Shown: piece after piece, positions 49,492 through 57,584 of the stretch
How the letters are laid out: each line of letters begins with the position of its first letter
Position numbering within the stretch: the stretch's first letter is position 1
DNA from: Aureimonas populi
Lineage (GTDB): Bacteria > Pseudomonadota > Alphaproteobacteria > Rhizobiales > Rhizobiaceae
Assembly: GCF_017815515.1 (NCBI RefSeq)
Contig: NZ_CP072611.1
Coordinates: 310,001 to 374,000, forward strand
DNA length: 64,000 nt
Direction of reading: 5' to 3'
Program-made: the position numbers and the translations under genes
Notes under the pieces: model-generated
What the model was told of the DNA's origin: nothing
Databases searched by the model: none
Seen by the model: the letters and a program-made list of their open reading frames with translations, nothing else

Positions 49492-50564
49492 CGCCCCTGC
49501 CCCGCCGCCACCGCGCCGCCCAGCCGCTCGCCCCCGTAGCGGCCCTCCCGCAGGGGGCGCCACCAGGCCTCGTTGTCGAGATACCAGCGGACGGTCCTCT
49601 CCAACCCGGTGTCGAAGGTTTCCTGCGCGCGCCAGCCCAGCTCGCGCTCGATCCGCGTCGCGTCGATGGCATAGCGCAGATCGTGGCCGGGCCGGTCGCT
49701 CACGAAGTCGATCAGTTCCCGGCGCGGGCGCCCGTCGGCGGACGGGGCGAGACGGTCCAGCGTATCGCAGATCGTCTCCACCACCGTCAGGTTGGAACGC
49801 TCGTTGCGCCCGCCGATATTGTAGGAACGGCCCGGCTCGCCCTGGGTGACGACGAGCGCCAACGCCCGGGCATGATCCTCCACGAAGAGCCAGTCGCGCA
49901 CGTTCTCTCCCCGCCCGTAGACCGGCAGGCGCTTGCCCTCCAGCCCGTTGAGGATGACGAGCGGGATCAGCTTCTCGGGGAAGTGGAAGGGCCCGTAATT
50001 ATTGGAGCAGTTGGAGAGCACCACCGGCAGTTTGTAGGTGTGGTGCCAGGCGACGGCGAGATGATCGGACGAGGCCTTGGAGGCCGAATAGGGCGAGGAG
50101 GGCGCATAAGGCGTCTCCTCCGTGAACAGCCCGCCCTCCAGCGGCAGTTCCCCATAGACCTCGTCGGTCGAGATGTGGTGGAAGCGGAAGGTCTCCTTGC
50201 GGGCGGGCGGCAGTTGCGACCAGTAGGCGCGGGCCGCCTCCAGAAGCTCGTAGGTGCCCACGATATTGGTCTGGATGAAGTCGCCCGGCCCGTCGATGGA
50301 GCGGTCCACATGGCTCTCGGCCGCCAGATGCATGACCGCGTCCACGCCCTCGGCCATCATCAGGTCGAGCACGAGGGCCCTGTCGAGAATGTCGGCCTTC
50401 ACGAAGCGATAGCGGGGCGAGCCTTCCAACGAGGCCACCGAGCCGAGCGTGGCCGCGTAGGTCAGCTTGTCGAGGTTGACGACGCTGTGCTCGGTGTCGT
50501 TGATCAGGTGGCGGCAGACCGCCGAGCCGATGAAGCCGGCACCGCCGGTGACGAGGATCTTCAA
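49488..50564 (-). CDS. rfbB: dTDP-glucose 4,6-dehydratase
   Basis: A 358-residue NAD-dependent dehydratase. It has [15 protein letters not shown] at the N-terminus, [21 protein letters not shown] and catalytic [10 protein letters not shown] (YxxxK). Start is TTG 50564 (LKILVTGG), with AAGGG 7-8 nt upstream; it lies 10 nt after the rfbC stop. The C-terminal 15 residues are Gly/Ala-rich and extend beyond the usual end. Confidence 0.96.
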   Translation of the reverse strand: MKILVTGGAGFIGSAVCRHLINDTEHSVVNLDKLTYAATLGSVASLEGSPRYRFVKADILDRALVLDLMMAEGVDAVMHLAAESHVDRSIDGPGDFIQTNIVGTYELLEAARAYWSQLPPARKETFRFHHISTDEVYGELPLEGGLFTEETPYAPSSPYSASKASSDHLAVAWHHTYKLPVVLSNCSNNYGPFHFPEKLIPLVILNGLEGKRLPVYGRGENVRDWLFVEDHARALALVVTQGEPGRSYNIGGRNERSNLTVVETICDTLDRLAPSADGRPRRELIDFVSDRPGHDLRYAIDATRIERELGWRAQETFDTGLERTVRWYLDNEAWWRPLREGRYGGERLGGAVAAGQGR

Positions 50565-50574
50565 GCGCGAACCC

Positions 50575-51135
50575 TTAAAAACGGAACGGAGTCCGCGCGG
50601 CGTCGAAGAACGGCGCGTCGGCATCCTTGGACGAGAGCGACGGCGACCGGCCGCCCAGGGGCCAGTCGATTCCGAAGGACGGATCGTCGAAGCGGATCGA
50701 CCGGTCGTGCTCGGCCGAATAGGGCGCGGAGACCTTGTAGAAGACCTCCGTATCCGGCTCCAGCGTCAGGAAGCCGTGCGCGAAGCCGACCGGCACGAGG
50801 ATCTGGTTGAAAGCGGCCGCCGACAGCTCCAGCGAGACCCAGCGACCGAAGGTGGGGGAGCCCTCGCGGATATCCACGGCCACGTCCAGGATGCGGCCGC
50901 GAAGCACGCGCACGAGCTTGGCCTGCGCGAAGGGCGGCTCCTGATAATGCAGCCCGCGAAGCGTCAGCGCATCGGCCGAATAGGACTGGTTGTCCTGCAC
51001 CCAATGTGTATCGACACCCGCCTCACGGAACCGGGCCTCGTTGAAGGTTTCGGAGAAAAACCCGCGATCGTCGCCGAATTTCCTGGGCGTCAACGACAAA
51101 ACCTCGTTGATCGCCAGGGCTTTGACCTCCAGCAT
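50575..51135 (-). CDS. rfbC: dTDP-4-dehydrorhamnose 3,5-epimerase
   Basis: A 186-residue cupin-type epimerase with [10 protein letters not shown] (catalytic His), [25 protein letters not shown] and [17 protein letters not shown]. It is the first gene of rfbC-rfbB-rfbD-GT on the minus strand. It faces a 911-bp gene-free region that should hold its promoter. Confidence 0.96.
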   Translation of the reverse strand: MLEVKALAINEVLSLTPRKFGDDRGFFSETFNEARFREAGVDTHWVQDNQSYSADALTLRGLHYQEPPFAQAKLVRVLRGRILDVAVDIREGSPTFGRWVSLELSAAAFNQILVPVGFAHGFLTLEPDTEVFYKVSAPYSAEHDRSIRFDDPSFGIDWPLGGRSPSLSSKDADAPFFDAARTPFRF

Positions 51136-52046
51136 ACAATTCCCTCTGCTCGGATTGCGGGCCCACTTCTACGGTCGAATGGGGCCGGAGGCAATTTGAA
51201 AGCGCCTGCGCGGCCATTCTCGCGAGCGGGACGTGACGCCCGATCTCGGCAAAATGGCGGCGAGACCCCTCGGCGGCGGGCCGGCACGTCCTCCTGTTCG
51301 CGAGAAGGGAGATGCAGAGCGGCGAGACGCGGCAAAGCGCGCATATTCCGTGGCGTCGATTTCGCGCCGGACTGTGCACAAGCCCGCCTTGCGGAAAGAA
51401 GGAAAATCACCAGCCCTTTCCGGCGCGTTCGACACGGCGGCGGCGCGGACGCGCGAATGTCGAGGCCGTCGTGTCGCCCGTTGCGACAAGCCGGATCGGC
51501 TCCGCCGATCTTCCTGCCCGTCTTTCCCACACCGTTCCTCCGGCCGATCATGACACAAGGCGCGGAAGCTCTATGGACGCGCATCCGCCGCTTGCCCCTC
51601 GCCGCGACACCGCAGCCCGGGGCGCGGCCCGCCGCGCCGGGGAAAGGCGCCCGGCGCCTCTGCCCGGCGGCCGGAACGAGCGAGGCACTGCCGAATGATC
51701 TGCGACAATGCTCGGAACATACCGCATGGGAAGGTGGATAATTCCTTGACAACCTTTGTCTTTGCTGAAAACATGACAGAATAATGACATATCGGCGACG
51801 CGCGGAAATCTTCAGGATCGCCTGAAACTCTTCCGTCGCGGGCTGCGGTTTCGAACCGCGATCGGCGGTGCGTGGCATCCACGCACCGGCATGTTGTTCC
51901 GCGTGCTCTCCAGGCTCCCGCCACTCGGCTGCGCGGGCGTATGAGGCTGTCGGCGGGACCGAACACAGGCCCGGCCGAGGGGGCTTCGCGAGACATCCCG
52001 CGCCGCGCGAGGCGGCCGCGAGTCAGGCGACAAGGAGGGGAAATCG
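51136..52046. other. Long gene-free divergent region
   Basis: 911 bp between rfbC and a membrane-protein gene. Several GC-rich open frames cross it on both strands, but none has a family motif, ribosome-binding site or typical codon use. From about 51700 to 51800 it turns AT-rich, with TTGACA at 51746-51751 as a possible -35 box for the rightward gene. I see no tRNA, riboswitch or clear hairpin array. Confidence 0.45.
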
Positions 52047-52805
52047 ATGCGTAAGCTGCTGTCCTTGCAAACGGGCGATACGGGTGGGCTCGGCACGTCG
52101 TCGCTCTTCCCGCAGGCCGGCGGCGGAGGGCTTTCCCGTTATGCGGGCTCGCGATGGGGCGTCCTTTGGGTCGCGGTCGCGCTCGGCCTGGCCTGGATGC
52201 TCCTCCAGGCGGCGATCTCCCTCGCCATCGAGATGCGGGGCCATTCCTATGTGGACCTCTACCGCGACACGATCGCCATCGGCCGCCTGCCCCTGCACTC
52301 GGGACTGCTGTCCAATATCGGCTGCATGCTGATGACGGCGGCGGCCAGTTGCGCGCTCTTCGCCTATGCCTCGCTCGATGCCGCCCATCGGCAGAAGAAC
52401 CGCTTCCTTCTCTGGGGCGGCGTGGTCTCGGCCATCTTCGCGGTGGACGATTTCCTCCTGCTGCATGACGGCTATTTCGGCCGAATCGGCATTCCGGAGG
52501 AAGTCACCCAGATCACCTATGCCGTCTTCATGGCGGCCTGGATCGTCTATTTCCATCGCAGGCTGCTTGCGACGGGCGTCCAGGCCGTGATCATCCTGGG
52601 CCTGGCCCTGTTCGGGCTCGGAGCCTCGGCGGGGATCGACGTGGTGCTCGAGAAGATCGTGCCGGCGGTGGGTGTGCTCGAAGAGCCGATGAAGCAATGG
52701 GGCTTCTTCTTCTGGCTGGCCTTCTTCGCCGTGGCCGGCCGAGACGCCATTTTCGGCGCCTCGGCCGCCAGCGCGCCGGCCGCCACAGCCAACATGCGCG
52801 CCTGA
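52047..52805 (+). CDS. Hypothetical polytopic membrane protein
   Basis: A 252-residue inner-membrane protein with about six hydrophobic segments (starting near residues 38, 92, 122, 153, 177 and 218). A 35-residue Gly-rich cytoplasmic N-terminus precedes them. Charged or aromatic residues in FAVDDFLLLHDGYFG between TM3 and TM4 could be functional. No family is recognised. Ribosome-binding AAGGAGGGG lies before ATG 52047. It lies within the polysaccharide cluster. Confidence 0.75.
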   Translation: MRKLLSLQTGDTGGLGTSSLFPQAGGGGLSRYAGSRWGVLWVAVALGLAWMLLQAAISLAIEMRGHSYVDLYRDTIAIGRLPLHSGLLSNIGCMLMTAAASCALFAYASLDAAHRQKNRFLLWGGVVSAIFAVDDFLLLHDGYFGRIGIPEEVTQITYAVFMAAWIVYFHRRLLATGVQAVIILGLALFGLGASAGIDVVLEKIVPAVGVLEEPMKQWGFFFWLAFFAVAGRDAIFGASAASAPAATANMRA

Positions 52806-52815
52806 GCCGCCGCTT

Positions 52816-53847
52816 TCAGGAGCGGCGCCCGTGCCTCATTGCGGGCTGGGCGCCCTTCCCCGAGGCGCGGGACAGGATGCGGCGGGGCTGGTGGGCGAGA
52901 TAGGCCGCCGCACCACCGATCTCGCGAAAGGTCCGGCCGGCGGTGGCGGGCTTCTTCACGGTGCGGGCCAGCCTTTTGGCGAAGGCCCGCCCGTAGGAGA
53001 GGTGGCCACCCAGCATCATGACCATGTAGAAGGCGCCCCGGGCCAGGTCGTTATCACGCTCCAGCGCCCGGACCTCGTGCGGGTCCTGGCGGCCATGATG
53101 GTGATGGACGACGAGCGAGGGCTCGTGCGCGCCCGTGAACCCGGCCATCAGTGCGCGAGCCACCCATTCGATGTCCTCGCAGCGAAACGGCGTTCCCGCG
53201 CCCAGGCCCGCGTCGAAATCCCCGATCGCTTCCCACACGCTACGCCGGAAGTTGAGGCTCGCGCCCTGGAAATATCCCGCCTCCACGACGCTGCGGGCGG
53301 GATAGCGCTTGGCCAGCGGCTCGTCATAGATGGCGATGGGGTAGTCCTGCGGGTCGTGCAGGAGAATGCGCCCCCCGCAGAAGTCGAACTCCCGCCGGGC
53401 GAAGGCCGCGCGCGCCTTCGTCACATAGTCGGGCGCGAGGTAGCAGTCGTCGTCCGTGAAGAGAATGATCTCGCCCCGCGAGGCGCGCAGGCCCGCGTTG
53501 CGCGCGTTGCTGAGCCCCTTGCGCGCCTCGTGCACGAGCACCACGGGATAGGCCGCGCCCGCCTGAAAGGCGCGAACGACCTCCTGCGTCGTGTCGGTCG
53601 AACCGTTGTCCACCAGGACGACCTCCGCCCCATGGGCGGCGATGTCCGAATGCGGCAGGCGTTCCAGCGCCTGCTTGAGCTGGGGGCCCCGGTTTCGGGT
53701 GCAGATGATGAGCGAGATCGGCACGGCGGCCACGTTTTGCGAGCCGGGCGCTGATGAGACCGACGATGGCGATTGTGCGTTCAACGGGTGCGCTCGATGC
53801 TGGAGAGAAGCCTTGAAGCTCCGGCCGGCGAAGAACGCCTGCCGCAC
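52816..53847 (-). CDS. Glycosyltransferase family 2
   Basis: A GT-A enzyme with ISLIICTRNRGPQLKQAL, VVLVDNGSTDTTQ, GLSNARNAGL and the acidic metal site FTDDDCYLAPDYV. YFQGASLNFRR and CEDIEWVARAL further mark the GT2 fold. The first 40 residues before ISLIIC show no homology, so the real start may lie downstream of GTG 53847, but no better start codon is visible. Acceptor and donor sugars are unknown. It is divergent from the exoF-like gene. Confidence 0.85.
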   Translation of the reverse strand: MRQAFFAGRSFKASLQHRAHPLNAQSPSSVSSAPGSQNVAAVPISLIICTRNRGPQLKQALERLPHSDIAAHGAEVVLVDNGSTDTTQEVVRAFQAGAAYPVVLVHEARKGLSNARNAGLRASRGEIILFTDDDCYLAPDYVTKARAAFARREFDFCGGRILLHDPQDYPIAIYDEPLAKRYPARSVVEAGYFQGASLNFRRSVWEAIGDFDAGLGAGTPFRCEDIEWVARALMAGFTGAHEPSLVVHHHHGRQDPHEVRALERDNDLARGAFYMVMMLGGHLSYGRAFAKRLARTVKKPATAGRTFREIGGAAAYLAHQPRRILSRASGKGAQPAMRHGRRS

Positions 53848-53930
53848 GGGAAGTTATAAGTGTTTACATGTCTTGATGAAGTATGCAACATTCTTGTCTA
53901 CGACTTTCCTTAGTCATCGGCACCCCCATC

Positions 53931-55823
53931 ATGACAGATTCGCGCTTCCAGCCCTCCTTCGATCGCTATGGGGAACCGGCGCCGCGCTCGCGCGCGGGCC
54001 GCCTGTGCGCAGGGCTCCTGGCGGGCCTGATGGCGATGAGCGCGCTGTCGCCGGCCGCCCGCGCCGCCGACCTGATCGAACCGGGAGACAAGCTGTCGCT
54101 CATCGTGCGCGAGCTGCCGGAACTGACCGGCGAATTCTCCGTGGATGCGGACGGGGATTTCATCCTCCCCCTTCTCGGCAGCATCGCCACCACCGGCAAG
54201 ACCAAGGACGAGTTGCGCGGCGAGTTGATCGACCGCCTGAAGTCCTCTCAGATTCTCACCGCTCCCTCGCTTGGCCTGCAGATCGTGGAGCGGCGGCCCA
54301 TCTTCGTCCTGGGCGACGTGCAGAGCCCGGGCTCCTACGCCTTCCAGCCGGGCATCACCCCCGTGCAGGCCGTCGCGCTGGCCGGCGGCCTGCGCAACGA
54401 CACGCTGGACCGGCTCGACCTGCGCATGAAGCGCGCCGATGTCGGGGGCAGCATTCGCGGGTTGAAGATCCAGATCCTCGCGGCCGAGGCCCGCAAGGCT
54501 CGCCTCGCCCTGGAGCAGTCCATCGACGAGCGCACCGAGGGCGCGGCTCAGGCCGAAAGCCTGGCCGAGCAGGACCGGACCTGGGTGGCGAGCGCGCTGG
54601 CCGCCGCCGGGCCGGACGTGACGCAGGCCGTGGGCGACACGGTGGCCGGCTCGATCATCGAGAACGAGCGCCGGATCCTGCGCAGCGGCATCGAGCAGCT
54701 TGCGCTGAACGTGGAAAACCTGCGTCGGCAGCAGACCTTCTTCCGCGAGGAGGTCGCCTCCCTGGAGGAGAGCATCCGCCTCATCACCGAGGAGGAGCGC
54801 TCCATGAAGGAGGAGGTGGATTCGGTCCGCGCCCTCGTCGAGCGGGCGCTGACCCCGGGCTCGCAGCTTCGCTCCGCCGAGCGGGAGCTGTTCGGCGTCC
54901 AGCGCGTGGGGCTGGAAGTCGCCTCCTATCTGGCGCGGGCGCGCCAGAGGATCAGCGAGATCGACGAGCGGATCCTGAACCTCTACAATAACCGGATCGC
55001 GAATATCTACACCGCGCTGCAGGATGTCGACGTCACCCTGGCCGACCTCAAGTCGAAGGTCGCCTCGCAGGAGAACGTCCTCGCGCTCCTGAACGACGGC
55101 ACGAGCTTCGCGCTGAACTCCGACGACTACGACAATCAATACCGGATCGAGCGCGGCAGCGGCGAGGCCCATCAGGTGATCGACGCCGGCCAGGCCACGG
55201 CACTGCGCCCCGCCGACGTGATCTATGTCGACCAGGTGCTGCGCCACGAGACGGGGCCGAGCGCCAGCCTCAACGAGCGTTTCGCCATCACGCCCGACAT
55301 GCTGCAACAAAGCGCAGCGCCCGAGCCCGCCGCTCCCGAGTCCCCGGCCGCCGCGGCGCGGGAGACGCCCGCCGCCCCTCCGCCTCCGCTCGAGGAGGCC
55401 GTGCGGCCGGCTCCGGACGCCGGGCCGGCCGGCGAAGGGGTGGAAGCGATGTCGCATTTCCTTCTCGACCCCGCCCCCACCATCGCCCCGCAACCGCTGA
55501 TGGCCTCGGCCTCGACCGTTTTCGGCGCGGTTTCGAGCGAGGCGGCCGGGGCCCCCCTGGCCGAGGCGGCGGAACCGGAGGCCTTCACGGACCGGACCGC
55601 GATCGCTCCGGTCTCCGACCCCGCCACCATCCAGAGAGCCCAGGCCATCCTGGCGGAACTCGGTTACGGCGACGGCGTGGCCGATGGACTGATAGGCCCC
55701 CAGACCGTCAACGCCCTGCGAGCCTATCAGCGCTCGGCGGGGCTGGCCGAGACCGGCATGCTGACGAGCGATGTGCTGGCCAGCCTGGAATCACGCAATC
55801 CCGGCCCGGTCGCGGAACGGTAG
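53931..55823 (+). CDS. Polysaccharide export protein (Wza/ExoF-like) with peptidoglycan-binding tail
   Basis: A 630-residue exported protein. A signal peptide (to AARA, residues about 20-45) is followed by a polysaccharide export domain (DLIEPGDKLSLIVRELPEL onward), an SLBB-like part with FVLGDVQSPGSYAF, and a long coiled coil (residues about 190-380). A Pro/Ala-rich linker (about 445-500) leads to a C-terminal PG-binding domain (AQAILAELGYGDG, IGPQTVNALRAYQ). Usual ExoF is about 420 residues, so the linker and last domain are an addition. ATG 53931 is chosen; ATG 53883 is in frame and possible. Confidence 0.87.
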   Translation: MTDSRFQPSFDRYGEPAPRSRAGRLCAGLLAGLMAMSALSPAARAADLIEPGDKLSLIVRELPELTGEFSVDADGDFILPLLGSIATTGKTKDELRGELIDRLKSSQILTAPSLGLQIVERRPIFVLGDVQSPGSYAFQPGITPVQAVALAGGLRNDTLDRLDLRMKRADVGGSIRGLKIQILAAEARKARLALEQSIDERTEGAAQAESLAEQDRTWVASALAAAGPDVTQAVGDTVAGSIIENERRILRSGIEQLALNVENLRRQQTFFREEVASLEESIRLITEEERSMKEEVDSVRALVERALTPGSQLRSAERELFGVQRVGLEVASYLARARQRISEIDERILNLYNNRIANIYTALQDVDVTLADLKSKVASQENVLALLNDGTSFALNSDDYDNQYRIERGSGEAHQVIDAGQATALRPADVIYVDQVLRHETGPSASLNERFAITPDMLQQSAAPEPAAPESPAAAARETPAAPPPPLEEAVRPAPDAGPAGEGVEAMSHFLLDPAPTIAPQPLMASASTVFGAVSSEAAGAPLAEAAEPEAFTDRTAIAPVSDPATIQRAQAILAELGYGDGVADGLIGPQTVNALRAYQRSAGLAETGMLTSDVLASLESRNPGPVAER

Positions 55824-55882
55824 AGGCATTCCATCAAAAGCAGGAACCGGCTTTGAGCCCGGAGTTGCATGAGAACAAATAG

Positions 55883-55927
55883 ATAGAGCATTGGAGGCGA
55901 TCCCGCTTCACCCGGAAAATGCTCTAT
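55883..55927. repeat. Palindromic intergenic repeat (REP-like)
   Basis: ATAGAGCATT and AATGCTCTAT form perfect 10-bp arms around 25 nt (GGAGGCGATCCCGCTTCACC...). The minus-strand reading, AGAGCATTTTCC...GGATCG...AATGCTCT, resembles the short AGAGCAT-ended palindromes scattered between genes in Hyphomicrobiales genomes. It lies after the exoF-like stop, between convergent genes, and may also end transcripts. Confidence 0.65.
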
Positions 55928-56044
55928 ACGGCCCCGCAAGACCTGGCGGAGCGCCACGCGCGCCGGGGCCGGCAAGCAGCGCCCGATGGGCCATCCTTAC
56001 AAGGATCTTTCATGACGGGGGCCGGGCGAGGCCGCCGCGCCGTG

Positions 56045-57541
56045 TCAGTGCGGCCGGCGCTTGGCCACGACGCCCAGTCCCGATTGCAGGAGAGCCATGC
56101 TCTCGCCGATCGCCGCACGCCCGGAGGCGAAGCTGAAGACCGTGCCGAAAGCCACGGCGTAGGCCGCCACGAGGCACAGGAGCATGGTTTCGAACGGCCC
56201 GCCCTCGAACGCCCGGCGCAGGACCATGATGGCGGCCAGCGATACGGCCACGCCCGCCAGATGTACGAAAGACGCGCCGGCCAAGTCGCGGAGCGCCACG
56301 GGCCCCTTGCGCGTCGCCCACCACCAGATGACCGGCGTCTTCAGATACTCGCTCACCGCATAGCCCACGGCCACGCCGAACGCGCCCCAGGGCAGGCCGG
56401 CGAGCATCCCCAACACGGCCATGCAGGTGCCGAAGAGGCCGCCCTGGAAGTAGTCCTTCCCCCGCGCCTGGCTGATGAAGAGCCAGCCCGTCGTGTTGTT
56501 GACCGGCTGGAGGATGGCGGCGAAGCCGAGCGCCGAGAAGATCGCGGCGGCCTCCACCCATTTCTGCCCGAGCAGCGTCGGCACCAGAATGTCGGAGGTG
56601 CCGATCATGAAGGCCACGCCCGGCAGCACGATGAGCAGCATCTGGTGCAGCGTCTTCACATAAGCGCGCCGGTAGCGCTCCGGCTCGTCCAGGAGCTGCG
56701 AGAGGATGGGCTGGGTGACGCGGCCAAGCGGGCTGGAAACCTGCTGGAGCGGAAGCAGGAGCAGCTTGTAGGCCCTGTCGTAGACGCCGAGGGAATGCTC
56801 CCCCCAGACCCGGCCGATCATGATGTTGTCGGCATTGCGGGCGAAGAAGTTGATGAAGTTGAAGCCGGTGATCCCGGCGCCGAAATTCAGAAGCTCCCTC
56901 ACCTCGGCCGCCCGGCGCGGCGCGCCGGGAAGCCACCCGGTGCAGATCCAGGCCGCCACGGCCGGAATCGCGATGGTGACGAGGCTCGCCACATAGAGCG
57001 CCCAGTAGCTCGGATTGACCTGCGCGAACAGGACGCCCGCGAGGAAGCCGCACACGACCGCCGAGGCGTCGATCGCCGCCAGCGCGCCGAAGCGCATCTT
57101 GCGGTTCAGAAGCGCCATGTGCTGCGACCCGAGGCCGGCCACCAGCACGAGCATGCCGAAGGCGACCACGAGGTTTTCCACTCTCGGATCGCCGTAGAAC
57201 ATCGCGACCAGCGGCGCGGCGGCCACCATGGCCACGGCCAGCACGAAGCTCGCCGCCAGATTGACCCAGAACAGGGCGCTGACCTGCGCCTGGGTGATGT
57301 CGTTCTTCTGGATCGTGGCCTGCGTCAGGCCGAGGTCCTGAAACATCATCACGAAACCGAACACGGGCGCGGCCATGGCCATGAGGCCGAAATCGGCCGG
57401 CTCCAGAAGGCGCGACAGAACGATCACCGAGCCGATCTGGACGAGCAGGCGCACGCCCTGGGACAGGCCGGTGATGGCGGCTCCCCTCGCCGCCCGGCCC
57501 CTGAGATTCAAGGCCGATGGCCGGGACAGGAAATCGCTCAC
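56045..57541 (-). CDS. Wzx-type polysaccharide flippase
   Basis: A 498-residue inner-membrane protein with about 12-14 hydrophobic segments, of the MOP/PST flippase type that moves lipid-linked repeat units. It begins GAAITGLSQGVRLLVQIGSV and VLSRLLEPADFGLMAMA, typical of WzxC/ExoT-like proteins, and has FARNADNIMIGRVWG and LGVYDRAYKLLLLPLQQ in the middle. It follows the Wzc-like gene on the same strand, 43 nt downstream. Confidence 0.92.
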   Translation of the reverse strand: MSDFLSRPSALNLRGRAARGAAITGLSQGVRLLVQIGSVIVLSRLLEPADFGLMAMAAPVFGFVMMFQDLGLTQATIQKNDITQAQVSALFWVNLAASFVLAVAMVAAAPLVAMFYGDPRVENLVVAFGMLVLVAGLGSQHMALLNRKMRFGALAAIDASAVVCGFLAGVLFAQVNPSYWALYVASLVTIAIPAVAAWICTGWLPGAPRRAAEVRELLNFGAGITGFNFINFFARNADNIMIGRVWGEHSLGVYDRAYKLLLLPLQQVSSPLGRVTQPILSQLLDEPERYRRAYVKTLHQMLLIVLPGVAFMIGTSDILVPTLLGQKWVEAAAIFSALGFAAILQPVNNTTGWLFISQARGKDYFQGGLFGTCMAVLGMLAGLPWGAFGVAVGYAVSEYLKTPVIWWWATRKGPVALRDLAGASFVHLAGVAVSLAAIMVLRRAFEGGPFETMLLCLVAAYAVAFGTVFSFASGRAAIGESMALLQSGLGVVAKRRPH

Positions 57542-57584
57542 AGGCGGTGCGGAACCACGGGCGCGCAGGCGGCGGCGGGGCGCA

